From CAWEPK01 sp963835595 (GTDB lineage: Bacteria > Desulfobacterota > Syntrophorhabdia > Syntrophorhabdales > WCHB1-27): a DNA stretch of 64,000 nt. The notes beneath the pieces were generated by a model. It ran no database searches and was not told the origin of the DNA. It was given only the letters and a program-made list of their open reading frames with translations. The stretch is taken from NCBI GenBank assembly GCA_963835595.1, contig CAWIGL010000001.1:62001-126000 (forward strand), given 5' to 3'. Below, one piece after another: positions 17,026 through 26,658 of this stretch; the stretch's first letter is position 1; every line of letters starts with the position of its first letter. A program made the translations under genes and the position numbers.

Positions 17026-17491
17026 CGTCGAGATAGTGGAGATGGCGGAGCGCCACCTGGACGACGTCCTCAAGATCGAGAACCGGTCCTTCGCAGCGCC
17101 GTGGTCGCGGAGGCTCTTCCGGGAGACGATCTCCTTCCCCCTCTCTCTGAGCCTCGTCATAAGGAAAAAGGTTGACAAAAAGGTGCTCGGTTATGCAAAC
17201 TTCTACGTGATTGCCGGCGAGGTGCAGATATTGAACATCGCCGTTGCGCCCGAAGAAAGGGGGCAGGGGTACGGCCGCCTGCTTCTCGGCCGCTCCATCG
17301 ACGTCCTGCGCAGCCGGGGCGCCAGGGAGTTCTTCCTTGAGGTGCGCGAAGGCAACGCGTACGCCATCAGGCTCTACCGCAAGCTCGGCTTCAGGAAGGT
17401 GGGCAGGAGGAAGAAGTATTACACGGAAACGAACGAGGACGCCCTCGTCATGCGCATGAAGACGGAGCAATGGACCGGATCGACGACATAG
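17003..17491 (+). CDS. rimI: ribosomal protein alanine N-acetyltransferase RimI-like
   Basis: A 162-residue GNAT acetyltransferase. The acetyl-CoA loop is VAPEERGQGYGRLLL (Q/R-x-x-G-x-G/A), and the RimI-type end FLEVREGNAYAIRLYRKLGF is clear. It acetylates the N-terminal alanine of S18 in model organisms. It overlaps mobA upstream and pyrK downstream, so the block from mobA to pflX is one transcript. Confidence 0.85.
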   Translation: MPQNSFPDVEIVEMAERHLDDVLKIENRSFAAPWSRRLFRETISFPLSLSLVIRKKVDKKVLGYANFYVIAGEVQILNIAVAPEERGQGYGRLLLGRSIDVLRSRGAREFFLEVREGNAYAIRLYRKLGFRKVGRRKKYYTETNEDALVMRMKTEQWTGSTT

Positions 17492-18236
17492 AAGGCGCCA
17501 TTATCCAGAACCAGGCCGTCGCGCCCGGCCATTACCTGGCCGCCGTCAAGCTCGCAAAGCCTATGGCGGGGCCCAGCGCCCGGACAGTTCGTTATGGTCA
17601 GGACCGGCGGGCCCGGCGTCTTTCTGCGCCGCCCTTTCAGCATCTACGACTACGGCAGGTCGGTCCTCCGCATCCTCTACCGGGTGGCGGGGAAAGGGAC
17701 GTCCTACCTTGCGGGCCTCGGCCGGGGCGAGAAATTGTCCGTCCTGGGGCCGCTGGGCAAGGGCTTCACACCCTTTCAGGGCCATGCGCCCGTCATCGTA
17801 GCGGGGGGCATCGGGCTTGCCGGCGTCCACCTATTGTGGAGGCGGATGCGGGGCAGGGCTGCCCTCTTCTGGGGCTGCACCTCCGGCGACGACGTGGGCC
17901 TCCTCGGCAGCATCGCAGAGTGCGGACCGTATGTCTCGACGATCGACGGCACGTTCGGCTGCCGGGGCAACGTGGTGGACCTTCTTGCGGACCGCATGGG
18001 TCACGATCGAAAGGCCCTTCCAGGTCTTCGCGTGCGGGCCGGAAGGCATGTACCGGGGCCTCGCGGGCCTGCTTTCTAAAGACCGCATACCGTGCCAGGT
18101 ATTGATTGAGGAGCGCATGGCCTGCGGCTTCGGCGTCTGCTTCGGCTGCGTCAGGAAGACGGACGACGAAAACGAGCCTTACAAAAGGGTGTGCAAGGAA
18201 GGACCGGTCTTCGACCTATGGCGGATATCTCTGTAA
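17470..18236 (+). CDS. pyrK: dihydroorotate dehydrogenase electron transfer subunit, frameshifted
   Basis: About 255 residues in three frames. The FAD part has RRPFSIYDYG and the NAD part VIVAGGIGLAGVHLL and VFACGPEGM; the C-terminal 2Fe-2S motif is CGFGVCFGC followed by a final Cys (RVCKEGPVF). PyrK passes electrons from PyrD type B to NAD. Removing one G at 17578 gives PSPGQFVMV, and one G at 18005 gives HIERPFQVFACGPEGM, so both breaks fit single extra bases after C. The end overlaps pyrD by 17 bases. Confidence 0.85.
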
Positions 18237-19137
18237 CGCTCTTCGGCAAACACTTGCGGAACCCGGTGATGAACGCATCGGGCACGCTCGGCTACGGCGC
18301 AGAGATAGAGCCGTTCTGGCCCCTCGACACGCTCGGCGCGCTACGTATCTAAGGGCCTCTCCGCCCTCCCCCACCACGGCAACCCCCAGCCCCGCATCTG
18401 GGAGGACAGGTCGGGCCTCATCAACAGCATCGGCCTCCAGAACATCGGGGTCCGCAGGTTCTTCAAAGAGGTCTTCCCCCTCTTCAAGAAGAGGCAAACG
18501 CCCGGTAATCGTCAACTTTTTCGGCTTCTCGGAGGACGAGTACGCGCGGGCCGCCGGGATGGTGCCGGGCGACGACCTTATCTGCGCCCTGGAGATGAAC
18601 CTTTCCTGCCCCAATATCAAGCAGGGCGGCATCTGCCTCGGCAAGAACCCGGAAGACGTATACAGGATCGTGAGGCGGGTCAAGGGCGTCACGGGCCTGC
18701 CGCTTCTGGCGAAGCTGACCCCGGAGGCGGCCGACATAGTAGCCATAGCGCGGGCCGCCTACGAGGCGGGCGCAGACGGCGTAACCGTCTTCAACACCCT
18801 TCCGGCAGCAGCCATCGACCTGGAGGGCAGGCGGATGTGCGCGAGGGGCGGCCTTTCGGGGCCTTTCCTCAAGCCCATCGCGCTGCGGGCGGTCGCAGAC
18901 ATCGCGTCTTCCGTACCCATCCCCGTCATCGGAACGGGGGGCATCATGGAGGCGTCCGACGCCCTGGCCTTCCTCATGGCAGGCGCAAGCGCAGTCCAGG
19001 TGGGCACTGCAACGCTCATCGACCCTTTCGCCATACCGAAGATTATAAAGGGGATCGCGGCGTATATGGATTCCCATCACATTGCAGGGATAGACGAGAT
19101 CAGAGGGGAGGCATGTGCTCAAAATCGCGGAACATGA
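18220..19137 (+). CDS. pyrD: dihydroorotate dehydrogenase, type B catalytic subunit, frameshifted
   Basis: About 305 residues. It begins MADISVTLFGKHLRNPVMNA and contains MNLSCPNIKQGG, the catalytic cysteine motif of class 1B, then LAKLTPEAADI, VFNTLPAAAIDLE and VIGTGGIMEASDALAFLMAGA for FMN binding. It oxidises dihydroorotate in pyrimidine synthesis, with PyrK as partner. Two breaks (about 18340 and 18504) are each repaired by removing one G, giving GAYVSKGLS and TPVIVNFFG. It overlaps recJ by 23 bases. Confidence 0.85.
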   Translation, partial: GGYLCNALRQTLAEPGDERIGHARLRRRDRAVLAPRHARRATYLRASPPSPTTATPSPASGRTGRASSTASASRTSGSAGSSKRSSPSSRRGKRPVIVNFFGFSEDEYARAAGMVPGDDLICALEMNLSCPNIKQGGICLGKNPEDVYRIVRRVKGVTGLPLLAKLTPEAADIVAIARAAYEAGADGVTVFNTLPAAAIDLEGRRMCARGGLSGPFLKPIALRAVADIASSVPIPVIGTGGIMEASDALAFLMAGASAVQVGTATLIDPFAIPKIIKGIAAYMDSHHIAGIDEIRGEACAQNRGT

Positions 19138-20852
19138 TGCGCACGTCGCCGCGCTGCTCGAAGACGGCCTGGAGCTGCCGCCCATCGTGGCGCGGGTCCT
19201 GGCGGCGAGGGGCATCGGGACGTGCGAGGACGGGACGCGCTTCCTCCACCCGAAGATCGAGCACCTCTCGGACCCATTTTTACTGCCCGACATGGCGCAG
19301 GCCGCCGACATGGTGGCCGCAGCCGTTGGGTCCGGCAGGCGGATCGGCCTCTTCGGCGATTACGACGCGGACGGCGATTACGGCCACGGCCCTCGTGCTC
19401 AACTTCCTTACGCGAGGCGGGCGCGCAGCCGCAAGTCTACCTGCCCGCAAGGGAAGAGGGCTACGGGCTGAACGCACAGGCGGTAAGGGACTTGCGGGCA
19501 GCGCGGCGTCGATCTGCTCATTTGCCTCGACTGCGGCTCGTCGAACGTCTCCGAGATAGAGCTTGCGAACAGCCTCGGCATGGAGGTGGTCGTCATCGAC
19601 CACCACGAGACTGCCGACCCCCTGCCGGCGGCAGCGGCCCTCGTCAACCCCAAACGAAAGGATGCGGTCTTCCCCACGCGCGAGCTGGCCGCGTGCGGCG
19701 TCGCCTTCTTCTTCCTCATCGCCCTGCGGAGGGCCATGGACGCGGGCGGCCTGTTGGCTGCGCCCGTCAACCTGAAGCGGCAGCTCGACCTCGTAGCGCT
19801 GGGGACGGTGGCCGACATGGTCCCTCTGACGGGCGACAACCGCGTGCTCGTCAAGTTCGGCATGGAGATGATGCAAAAGCAGCCTAGGGCCTGGCTCAAG
19901 TCGTTCTTCAGGCAGAACATGATCTACCGCCAAAGGCTCGACGACTATGCCCTGAGCTTCATCATCATCCCGAGGATAAACGCGGCGGGGCGCGTCTCAG
20001 ACCCGAAGGCCGCCCTCGAGTTCCTCATCGCCTCCGGCGAGGAGGAGTGCGACAGGCTGTTGTCCGGGCTGAACACGGCCAACAGGACGCGCCAGGACAT
20101 GGAGGAGGCCGTCATCGGCGAGGCTATGGCGATGATGGAGGCGGACGGGACGGCGGACAGGCTAAGCCTCGTGCTCTTCAAGGAGGACTGGCCCATCGGC
20201 GTCATCGGCATAGCCGCGCAGAAGCTGGCGGAGGGCTGCGGCAAGCCGTGCATCATCTTCACCAGGGTGGACGGGACGTGGAAAGGCTCGGCGCAGGGCG
20301 TCGCCGGCCTCGACCTCTACGGCACGGTGAGCACCCTTTCCGGACTGCTCCTGAAGTTCGGCGGCCACAGGTACGCCTGCGGCCTGTCGATGAGGGACGA
20401 GGAGCTGCACCGCTTTCCCGGCGCCTTCGAAGAGGCGGTGGCGGGGGCGCTCGCAGGGGGGGAGAAGGTCGTCGCAGTCGATGCGGTATCTGGAGTTCGA
20501 GGACCTGACCGCCGGAGCTGGTCGAATCGATAGAGCTCCTCGCCCCTTTCGGCTTCGGCAACCCGCGGCCGGCTTCCTCCTCACGCCGTCGGCGGTCTCC
20601 GCGCGCAGGCAACAGGTCCGTAAGGCTGACCGACCGCAGTGACGCGCGTCTGGCACGGCAACATGCAGAGGCGGATGGAGATCCCCGAGCGGCCCCGGCG
20701 TGCAGGTCGTCGCGTGCCCGGCCATCAGGGAGGAGATGGGGGAGAGGTTCATCCACCTGCATATAAGGGAGTTCGTGACGGCACCGCAAGGATGGCCGCG
20801 CCGCAACCGGCCTTGGGTCCCGCGGCATAATACCCGCACGGATACGCTATAA
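19115..20852 (+). CDS. recJ: single-stranded-DNA-specific exonuclease RecJ, heavily frameshifted
   Basis: About 575 residues over many frames. The DHH-family motifs are present: GLFGDYDADG (19350s), ICLDCG, VVVIDHHE (DHH, 19590s), GTVADMVPL and, in the DHHA1 part, GVIGIAAQKLAEGCGKP and KFGGHRYACGL. The start is GTG at 19115 after GAGGGGAGG. Breaks lie near 19376, 19415, 19503, 20485, 20511, 20575, 20624, 20647 and 20694. Most vanish on removing one G after a C. RecJ degrades single strands 5' to 3' in recombination and repair. The core from 19580 to 20480 is one clean frame. Confidence 0.8.
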
Positions 20853-20858
20853 TAGCGC

Positions 20859-21760
20859 ATGGACCTTAAGCGTTGCGAGCTATGCCCGAGGAAGTGCGGG
20901 GTGGACCGCACCGCAGGGCAGCGCGGCTTTTGCGGCTGCGGGGCAGAGTGCGTCGTCGCCCATTACGGCCTCCACTTCGGCGAGGAGCCGCCCGTCTCCG
21001 GGCACGCGGGGGTCCGGCACGGTCTTCTTTTCGCCGTGCAACATGCGCTGCCTCTTCTGCCAGAACTACCAGATAAGCCAGACGGAGTCGGGCCGGGCCG
21101 TCTCCGCGAGGGGCTCGTCGACGATCTTCTGCGACCTCGCGGCAAAGGGGCGCGCACAACATCAACCTCGTAAGCCCCACGCCTTACGCGCCGCAGATAG
21201 CCGCCGCGATCAGGCGCGCCGGGCAGCGCGGCATCGGGATACCCTTCCTTTACAACACGAACGCCTACGAGAACGTCGAGACGATCCGGGCACCTCGCCG
21301 GCCTCATCGATATCTACATGCCGGACCTCAAGTACTGGAGCGCGAGGGTGGCGGAGGAGCTCTCTGCCGCCCCGGATTACCCAGCGTGCGCGATGGAGGC
21401 GATCATGGAGATGAAGGCGCAGGTCGGCGACCTCACGCTGTCGCACGGCGTCGCAACGCGCGGCCTTTTGGTCCGCCACCTCGTACTGCCCGGCGGCCTC
21501 GCGGGCACGAGACGCATCATCGGCTGGATCGCCGATAACCTCGGCCCTCAGACTGCGCTCAGCCTCATGTCCCAGTATTACCCTGCGTACAGCGCCGCGC
21601 AGGCGCCCAGCACATCAACCGGCGCATCAGGCCCGACGAGTATACGCCCCTCGTGGACCTCCTGGCCGAAAAGGGCTTCGACAACGTCTTCGTCCAGGAG
21701 ATGGAAAGCGCGGCCTCCTATCGGCCGGACTTCAGCAAAAAGCGCCCCTTCAGCCGGTAA
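20859..21760 (+). CDS. PflX-like radical SAM protein (COG1313), frameshifted
   Basis: About 300 residues. It opens with a Cys-rich part (CELCPRKCGVDR, GFCGCG) and has the radical SAM motif CNMRCLFC near 21040, followed by QNYQIS. Later parts are INLVSPTPYAPQIAAAI, DIYMPDLKYW and HLVLPGGL, all typical of the PflX/pyruvate-formate-lyase-activase-like family. At least four breaks occur (about 21013, 21147, 21291 and 21600). A family member installs or uses a glycyl-type radical on an unknown target. The gene's last 50 bases are duplicated at 25250-25318, and repeat copy A starts eight bases after its stop. Confidence 0.8.
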
Positions 21761-21768
21761 TGGGGGTG

Positions 21769-21895
21769 GGGGCCGGGCCAATTTCGCGCCATGCGCCTGT
21801 CTCTCAGGCCCGCAACTCCTCACATACACAAAAAGTATGCTGCGTCGTGCGGGCCTTCGATCACGGCGCCTATCATCGAAATTTTCTCCGGCCCC
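21769..21895 (+). repeat. GGCC-end dispersed repeat, copy A
   Basis: About 127 bp with ends GGGGCCGGG and CTCCGGCCCC and a central hairpin CATACACAAAAAGTATG. It begins eight bases after the pflX-like stop, in sense orientation. This copy is more diverged in its right half than the others. Confidence 0.75.
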
Positions 21896-22124
21896 CTCTC
21901 GCTTACGCGGTGTGACGCATCGAACGAAATGCTCGGCTTCTTCGTGTAGGTCATACTTCGCGGCCTCTGCTTGAAATACGACATTACGAGCGGCATGGGA
22001 AAGGCAGTCGGAAGTTTTGCCGGGTCCACGATCACAAGCGCGGGCCGCGTGTTCTTAAAAACATCTTGACAATCCCATAACATAGGAGAATAACATAGGA
22101 GAAAATGGAAAGAAAAGGGGCGGC

Positions 22125-23246
22125 ATGACAAGAAGCCCTTCTTTTTGGCGGAGAAAAGATATTTACTTTCTTAAGAACTTCCGCGTCCTGGCCGCGTCCC
22201 TTGACGACCCTCGGTTATGGTTTCTTTGTTTGGTCATTGTAATTTCGATAGCTTGCAGCGGTTGTGCCGGTGCGGTTCTCCGGTTCGCCGGAATGGCTAG
22301 GCTCGGCATACCAGCGCGGGCGGGGGCGGCGATGGCGGGCGGAGAAGCCGGGCTTGCCCGCTTGGCGCTCACTCGACCTGCAGCATTTCGTGCGGGAATT
22401 GTAGCTATGGACGTTCCAGCTGCGTCACGCATCGCAATGGGTCAACGAATTGCCGCGATGCCCCAAGAAGCATCGATGATGCGTGCCATAGGTCTGAGTG
22501 CCGAATCGCAAGCAGGCCAAGTGTTCTTGAGACAGTTGACCGCAGTTGATTCGCAAATGTCGACAATGCTGTTGTCGGATGGAACGTTTGCTGGCATGAA
22601 GACGGGGCAACGGGTTTACACTTCTATCAAGAGTGGATTTCAAACTCGGGCCGGGTGGGTTCGTAAGGTCAATAAGAACAGGGTCATTTTCAACGATGGT
22701 GCCCATGACTTGATTCAATCGGAGCTCAGGGGAGATGAAGAAGTTATTCACTACTCCTTGAGATCTGGTCACCCGGAACTTGTCGGGCGCACGCTCAGGA
22801 ATCCCGACCGCCTGTCATTCGACACGTGGGATTCGACTGCACGTCGATATCGGACCTCGGGGTACGCACAAAGGGTTTCTGATACGGAATGGAAGTTCTA
22901 TTCTGTCGATGGGGACCACACAGGAACGCTAGTTGTGCAGCCCGCCGGTTCCATAGCCGCATCCACGCTGCCCCCATCAAGCATAGCAATTCCAATGGGC
23001 GCTGGCGCAGCCGCTGTAATGGCACTCGGCGGTCGTTTCTATCCGGCTGGCCCGGAACTCAAAATGGACTGCAACTATCTCAGCAGTTCGGAGCCTCAGG
23101 CGCTGGCCTGTGATCGAGCTCTCTTGAGTTCCTTAGCAAAAGAGGCGGAACGTATCGGGTACACCGTTGTTATGTCTGACTCGACTGACTTCGTCCCGCA
23201 AAATGGTACCAGCAAAGATCACGACTATCCGGTTAAGTGGAGGTAG
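22125..23246 (+). CDS. putative lipoprotein, unknown function
   Basis: A 373-residue protein. A membrane segment at about residues 31-46 (LWFLCLVIVISIACSGC) ends in a plausible lipobox cysteine. It is followed by an alanine/glycine/methionine-rich region (residues 50-125) and a soluble beta-rich region with KTGQRVYTSIKSGF and SFDTWDSTARRYRTSGYAQR. The C-terminal YTVVMSDSTDFVPQNGTSKD might be a small conserved tail. AAGGGGCGGC precedes the start. Base composition is less GC-rich than its neighbours, suggesting transfer. It is followed after three bases by another exported protein. I recognise no family. Confidence 0.6.
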   Translation: MTRSPSFWRRKDIYFLKNFRVLAASLDDPRLWFLCLVIVISIACSGCAGAVLRFAGMARLGIPARAGAAMAGGEAGLARLALTRPAAFRAGIVAMDVPAASRIAMGQRIAAMPQEASMMRAIGLSAESQAGQVFLRQLTAVDSQMSTMLLSDGTFAGMKTGQRVYTSIKSGFQTRAGWVRKVNKNRVIFNDGAHDLIQSELRGDEEVIHYSLRSGHPELVGRTLRNPDRLSFDTWDSTARRYRTSGYAQRVSDTEWKFYSVDGDHTGTLVVQPAGSIAASTLPPSSIAIPMGAGAAAVMALGGRFYPAGPELKMDCNYLSSSEPQALACDRALLSSLAKEAERIGYTVVMSDSTDFVPQNGTSKDHDYPVKWR

Positions 23247-23249
23247 TTT

Positions 23250-23924
23250 ATGGGCTTCAAGAGGATTATCGGTGCCGTCACCTTGGTTATGGTGCAGGGA
23301 TGCATGATGTTCGTAGGGCCACGTCCTGTTTTGGCCTCGGACCTCCGGTTGAAAGAAAGCGGAGGCCATCTAACGGGAGCATTGGTCCAAGCGCAATTCT
23401 ATACATATACACCCAATCGTGTCATACTCAGCTCGACGAAGCCGATACTTTTGAGCGCGAAGAATTCCAAATACGGCGACATTGCCCCCTCACCCGATTT
23501 TAGGCCTGCCAGCTATTTCGTCATGAACTTGAAAATGGGGTCAGATTCGGGCCAGCCATTCCGTATTTCAGTTCTGGCAACCGGCGGATACAGAAACGAT
23601 TACGTGGCGGGATGGTTTGCCTCTGTTCCAGAAGCCGGAGCTCGTTGCGTTGCGTATAGGAGCGATCTTCTCGGAATTGAAATCATACGGCAGGGATTGG
23701 AACTTCCAACAGCCCTTCCAGGTATGGGAGAAACGGCCACATCGCGCTTGCCCACTACAATCCGGCCAGGGTCCGATGTTGATGTCGTCGTTACATTCGC
23801 TTGCGACGCGCCCATAGAGATCGGTCAGCGCGTGAGTGGTCAGATTCGGTTGCTCGTCGAGCAAAACGGTGCCTGGGCAGCGGACGATCTATCGTTTCAA
23901 TACCAGCCACTGATATCAAGATAG
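23250..23924 (+). CDS. secreted protein, unknown function
   Basis: A 224-residue exported protein; the signal sequence MGFKRIIGAVTLVMVQGC ends either at a lipobox-like VQGC or at VLASD. The rest is predicted beta-rich, with FYTYTPNRVILSSTKPILL near residue 50 and VDVVVTFACDAPIEIG near 180. GGAGG precedes the start by six bases. Three bases separate it from the upstream lipoprotein gene, so the two are co-translated and probably act together at the cell surface. No family recognised. Confidence 0.6.
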   Translation: MGFKRIIGAVTLVMVQGCMMFVGPRPVLASDLRLKESGGHLTGALVQAQFYTYTPNRVILSSTKPILLSAKNSKYGDIAPSPDFRPASYFVMNLKMGSDSGQPFRISVLATGGYRNDYVAGWFASVPEAGARCVAYRSDLLGIEIIRQGLELPTALPGMGETATSRLPTTIRPGSDVDVVVTFACDAPIEIGQRVSGQIRLLVEQNGAWAADDLSFQYQPLISR

Positions 23925-24218
23925 GTCAGCTGGGGGACGAGAGAATAATCCTCCAGGTATAGAAAGTCAGCAAAAATCGGATGGACCTTTATTCTTCAGT
24001 AAGGGTAGGGTTGAATGGATATACGTCAGGTCTCCCCGCAGCACGCCGAGTCCCCTTATACCGTTATTTGACTTATAAGCAATTAGAAGATGGCCGCACC
24101 ATTCCTGAGAGCGGATGACGAGACTATATACCCAGCGGTGTCTTAAAATATTGGTACGAGGAAAGAAAGTGAAAATAAATGCCTTGAGACTCTATACGTC
24201 GAGCGAGAGGAGGCCTGA
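23925..24218. other. intergenic, no gene seen
   Basis: About 290 bases of mixed composition between two unrecognised genes. I see no coding frame, RNA gene or clear terminator. Confidence 0.4.
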
Positions 24219-24950
24219 ATGAAATCAAAGATATCGGAGCTATTCAGTTACGATAATGGAGAGGTTTCTATTGTTGAAAAGAATATTGAAGAAACAGGAC
24301 TGAAGCTCAAATGCGAACTCTATTTTAGGAAGGAAGAGTGGAAGCATTGCTTTGATTGGGACGACAATTCTCATGTAATCTCATACAGAGACAAAGAATC
24401 CGATGTTTGGTATCCGTATATGCTTCACGAGTACATGCACGCATTTTTCTATGAATCTTTTCCGTACTGTATAAGATTACCTATCGCACTTTCCAAAGAC
24501 ATACAGGCTCGTAAGAACGAGATAGACTATTGTTTCAATACTGCCAACGACTGGTTTGTGAATGCGTATATAATGAAACTCTACCCCACTGAAATGAAGG
24601 CGTTTTTATCAGAGCCCTGTGATCAGCTAGGCAACGACTTAAAGCTTCAGCAGCTCAATACGGCGCTTGCTTATGCAGAATCTGCCACACACTTAAACAA
24701 CTATTCTTTTCTTCCAATCAACGACCCTACCATAAAAGCACTTTATGATATATTTATGGGTGCACCGACAGAAATGTCTTGGAAACATTTCTACGAAATC
24801 GTCAAAGGATTATTTAAAGTATTCGGGAATCTCGATATGAAAGAGTCTGACGAAAATGGCAATACTTACTGGGACATCTTTCAAGTTAGTGTGCCTATTG
24901 AAAGGTTTGCACAAATGAAAGGTCTGAGAGCTCTTTCCTGTTCTCCATGA
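24219..24950 (+). CDS. zincin-like protein with HExxH motif, unknown function
   Basis: A 243-residue cytoplasmic protein, AT-richer than its surroundings. Residues about 69-75 read LHEYMHAFF, an HExxH zinc-peptidase motif in a helical context, followed about 35 residues later by FNTANDWFVNAYIM where a third ligand could be. There is no signal peptide. GAGG precedes the ATG. It resembles the small metallopeptidase-like proteins found in mobile islands, but I cannot name a family. Codon use suggests horizontal transfer. Confidence 0.6.
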   Translation: MKSKISELFSYDNGEVSIVEKNIEETGLKLKCELYFRKEEWKHCFDWDDNSHVISYRDKESDVWYPYMLHEYMHAFFYESFPYCIRLPIALSKDIQARKNEIDYCFNTANDWFVNAYIMKLYPTEMKAFLSEPCDQLGNDLKLQQLNTALAYAESATHLNNYSFLPINDPTIKALYDIFMGAPTEMSWKHFYEIVKGLFKVFGNLDMKESDENGNTYWDIFQVSVPIERFAQMKGLRALSCSP

Positions 24951-25118
24951 AACGGCAGCACCAATATCCGGGCAGAGGGAGGGCCGCCTTTACAGTCATG
25001 ACGCCATTATCGGCGGTAACCCGCACCTTAGACGATCTATCCAACTCAGCCATTATCAGGTGTTATACGTAATTCTTACTCTTACCAACCTGTAGGCAAG
25101 CATTACATGTGCTTTAAA

Positions 25119-25247
25119 GGGGCCGGGAGGTTTTCGATGGATTTCGCGTTGCTTTTCGACGGCGCGCGCCGGAGGCGTACTTCTGTTGTACGTTGAGGAC
25201 GCTGCGCCGAGAAAACGACGCGAAAGGCGCGGAAAGATCACGGCCCC
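25119..25247 (-). repeat. GGCC-end dispersed repeat, copy B
   Basis: 129 bp with the same ends and arms as copy F; the central hairpin is GTACTTCTGTTGTAC. It lies downstream of the livK-type gene in sense orientation. Similarity to copy E continues outside the repeat: CAGGTGTTAT at 25055 and 40494. Confidence 0.8.
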
Positions 25248-25249
25248 AC

Positions 25250-25318
25250 CCTCACCCCCAACTACCGGCCGAAGGGGCGCTTTTTGCTGAAGTCCGGCCG
25301 GTAGGAGGCGGGCCGCTC
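25250..25318 (-). pseudogene. duplicated 3' end of the pflX-like gene
   Basis: On the minus strand this encodes the end of the pflX-like protein (YRPDFSKKRPFGR, stop) with one Ser-to-Gly change against 21714-21760. The match continues into the repeat. It was copied together with the repeat and now lies between copy B and the Liv-type gene. Confidence 0.7.
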
Positions 25319-25331
25319 TCGGCCGGACTTC

Positions 25332-26600
25332 CTAGAAATGCTCCTTCGAATGCTCCGCAAGCGGCGGGTAGGCCACGTCCGCCGCAGGTATCTTCGCCAC
25401 GACTTTGATCGCACCCTTCTCCACCTTCTCCACGTAAAGCCCCGTCTGGATCAAATGGTCGTGGCCTCGGATCACCGCACTGCCCTGGGGGAACTCAAAG
25501 CTCTCCTTCAACTGCATGTCCTCCAGGGCCTGGATCACTTTCGGGGTGTCTTTCCTGTCCTGCCAATCGACCTTCTCTATGGCGTTCTTCAGGGCGAAGA
25601 AAGACTCCCAGACGGCCCAGTTGTACGCGAGGACGAAATAGGTGCCGGTCCCTTTTTCCATGCCTATAGGATCCACCCCGATAATCTCCCTGTACCGCTT
25701 GTTGAAAGGCGTGTTAAGCCCGGAGAGGTAAGTCGGATAAGAGGTGATGCAGTACATGCCCTCCGCTGCCGCCCCCAGCCGTTTAGGGTCCTGGGCGGAA
25801 AGGGCGTAGACCGCGCCGAGCTTCGTGATGTCAGGGCGCACCGCGTGGATGTCGCGGATAGCCGAGAGGAAGTCCGAGCCGAAAGCGGCAACAAAGACGG
25901 CGTCGGCCTCCTTGGTTATCTTGCCCTTCAGGTAGGGCAGCCAATCGCTCGTGCCCAGGGGCACCCGGATCGATTCGAGCACCTTTCCGCCGTTCTCCGT
26001 GATGTACTTCGCGAAGTCCTCCTGGTTAGACCAGCCCCATGCGAAGCTGACAACGACGATGACCCATTTTTTGCCGAGGTTTTGGACGGCCCATTTCGCG
26101 GTGCCCTTCGCCTCCTCGCGAACCGACGTGCAAAGCTGGAACACATAGCGATTGCCTTTCTCACCCGATATCTCAGTGGCTGAGGCCGAAGGGAAATAAG
26201 GCGTCTTGAACTCCTGGGCGATGGGGGCGCAGGCGATCGCGACGCCGGAGTTGTTCGAGTCGAGGACGAAATCGACGCCGTTCTGCTCGACGAGCTTCCT
26301 GAATTTCAAGGCGCCGACCGACGGCTTGCTCTCCGTGTCCTCCACGTAAAGCTCGACAGGGCGCCCGTTGACGCCCACTTTCCGGTTGACCATGTTCACG
26401 GCTGCCTTCAGCACCTTCTCATGAGAATAACCGTAGGCGGCAAGCCCGCCCGTCTTTTCGACGAGCAGGCCGATCTTTATCGGTTTCTTCGCCTGCCCCA
26501 CGACATAGCGAGGAAGAAAGACCATCGCCGCCATAACAGCCACTGCGCACACCACCCATACCCACTTCCTTGCGGTTCTCTCTGCGCCTCGTGCAAACAT
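25332..26600 (-). CDS. ABC transporter substrate-binding protein, branched-chain amino acid type
   Basis: A 422-residue periplasmic binding protein of the LivJ/LivK type. A signal peptide occupies about residues 1-36 (WVCAVAVMAAMVFLP region). The fold markers KIGLLVEKTGGLAAYG and GVNGRPVELYVEDTESKP are typical. Usually the gene lies with livHMGF; here no permease or ATPase is nearby, so it is an orphan receptor. It is the last gene of the minus-strand catabolic operon, 58 bases behind the molybdenum hydroxylase. The ligand is unknown, probably an organic acid or amide handled by the operon. Confidence 0.85.
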   Translation of the reverse strand: MFARGAERTARKWVWVVCAVAVMAAMVFLPRYVVGQAKKPIKIGLLVEKTGGLAAYGYSHEKVLKAAVNMVNRKVGVNGRPVELYVEDTESKPSVGALKFRKLVEQNGVDFVLDSNNSGVAIACAPIAQEFKTPYFPSASATEISGEKGNRYVFQLCTSVREEAKGTAKWAVQNLGKKWVIVVVSFAWGWSNQEDFAKYITENGGKVLESIRVPLGTSDWLPYLKGKITKEADAVFVAAFGSDFLSAIRDIHAVRPDITKLGAVYALSAQDPKRLGAAAEGMYCITSYPTYLSGLNTPFNKRYREIIGVDPIGMEKGTGTYFVLAYNWAVWESFFALKNAIEKVDWQDRKDTPKVIQALEDMQLKESFEFPQGSAVIRGHDHLIQTGLYVEKVEKGAIKVVAKIPAADVAYPPLAEHSKEHF

Positions 26601-26658
26601 AACCTTAGCCCCCTTTTTCTCTGATCGAATCAGGCGGGAGCATCCCGCCTTAAAACGC

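Noticed and set aside
17470..21760. Programmed frameshifting in pyrK, pyrD, recJ and pflX
   Set aside because: There are too many breaks, no slippery heptamers or shared signals, and the breaks share a simple extra-G type that fits an artefact.
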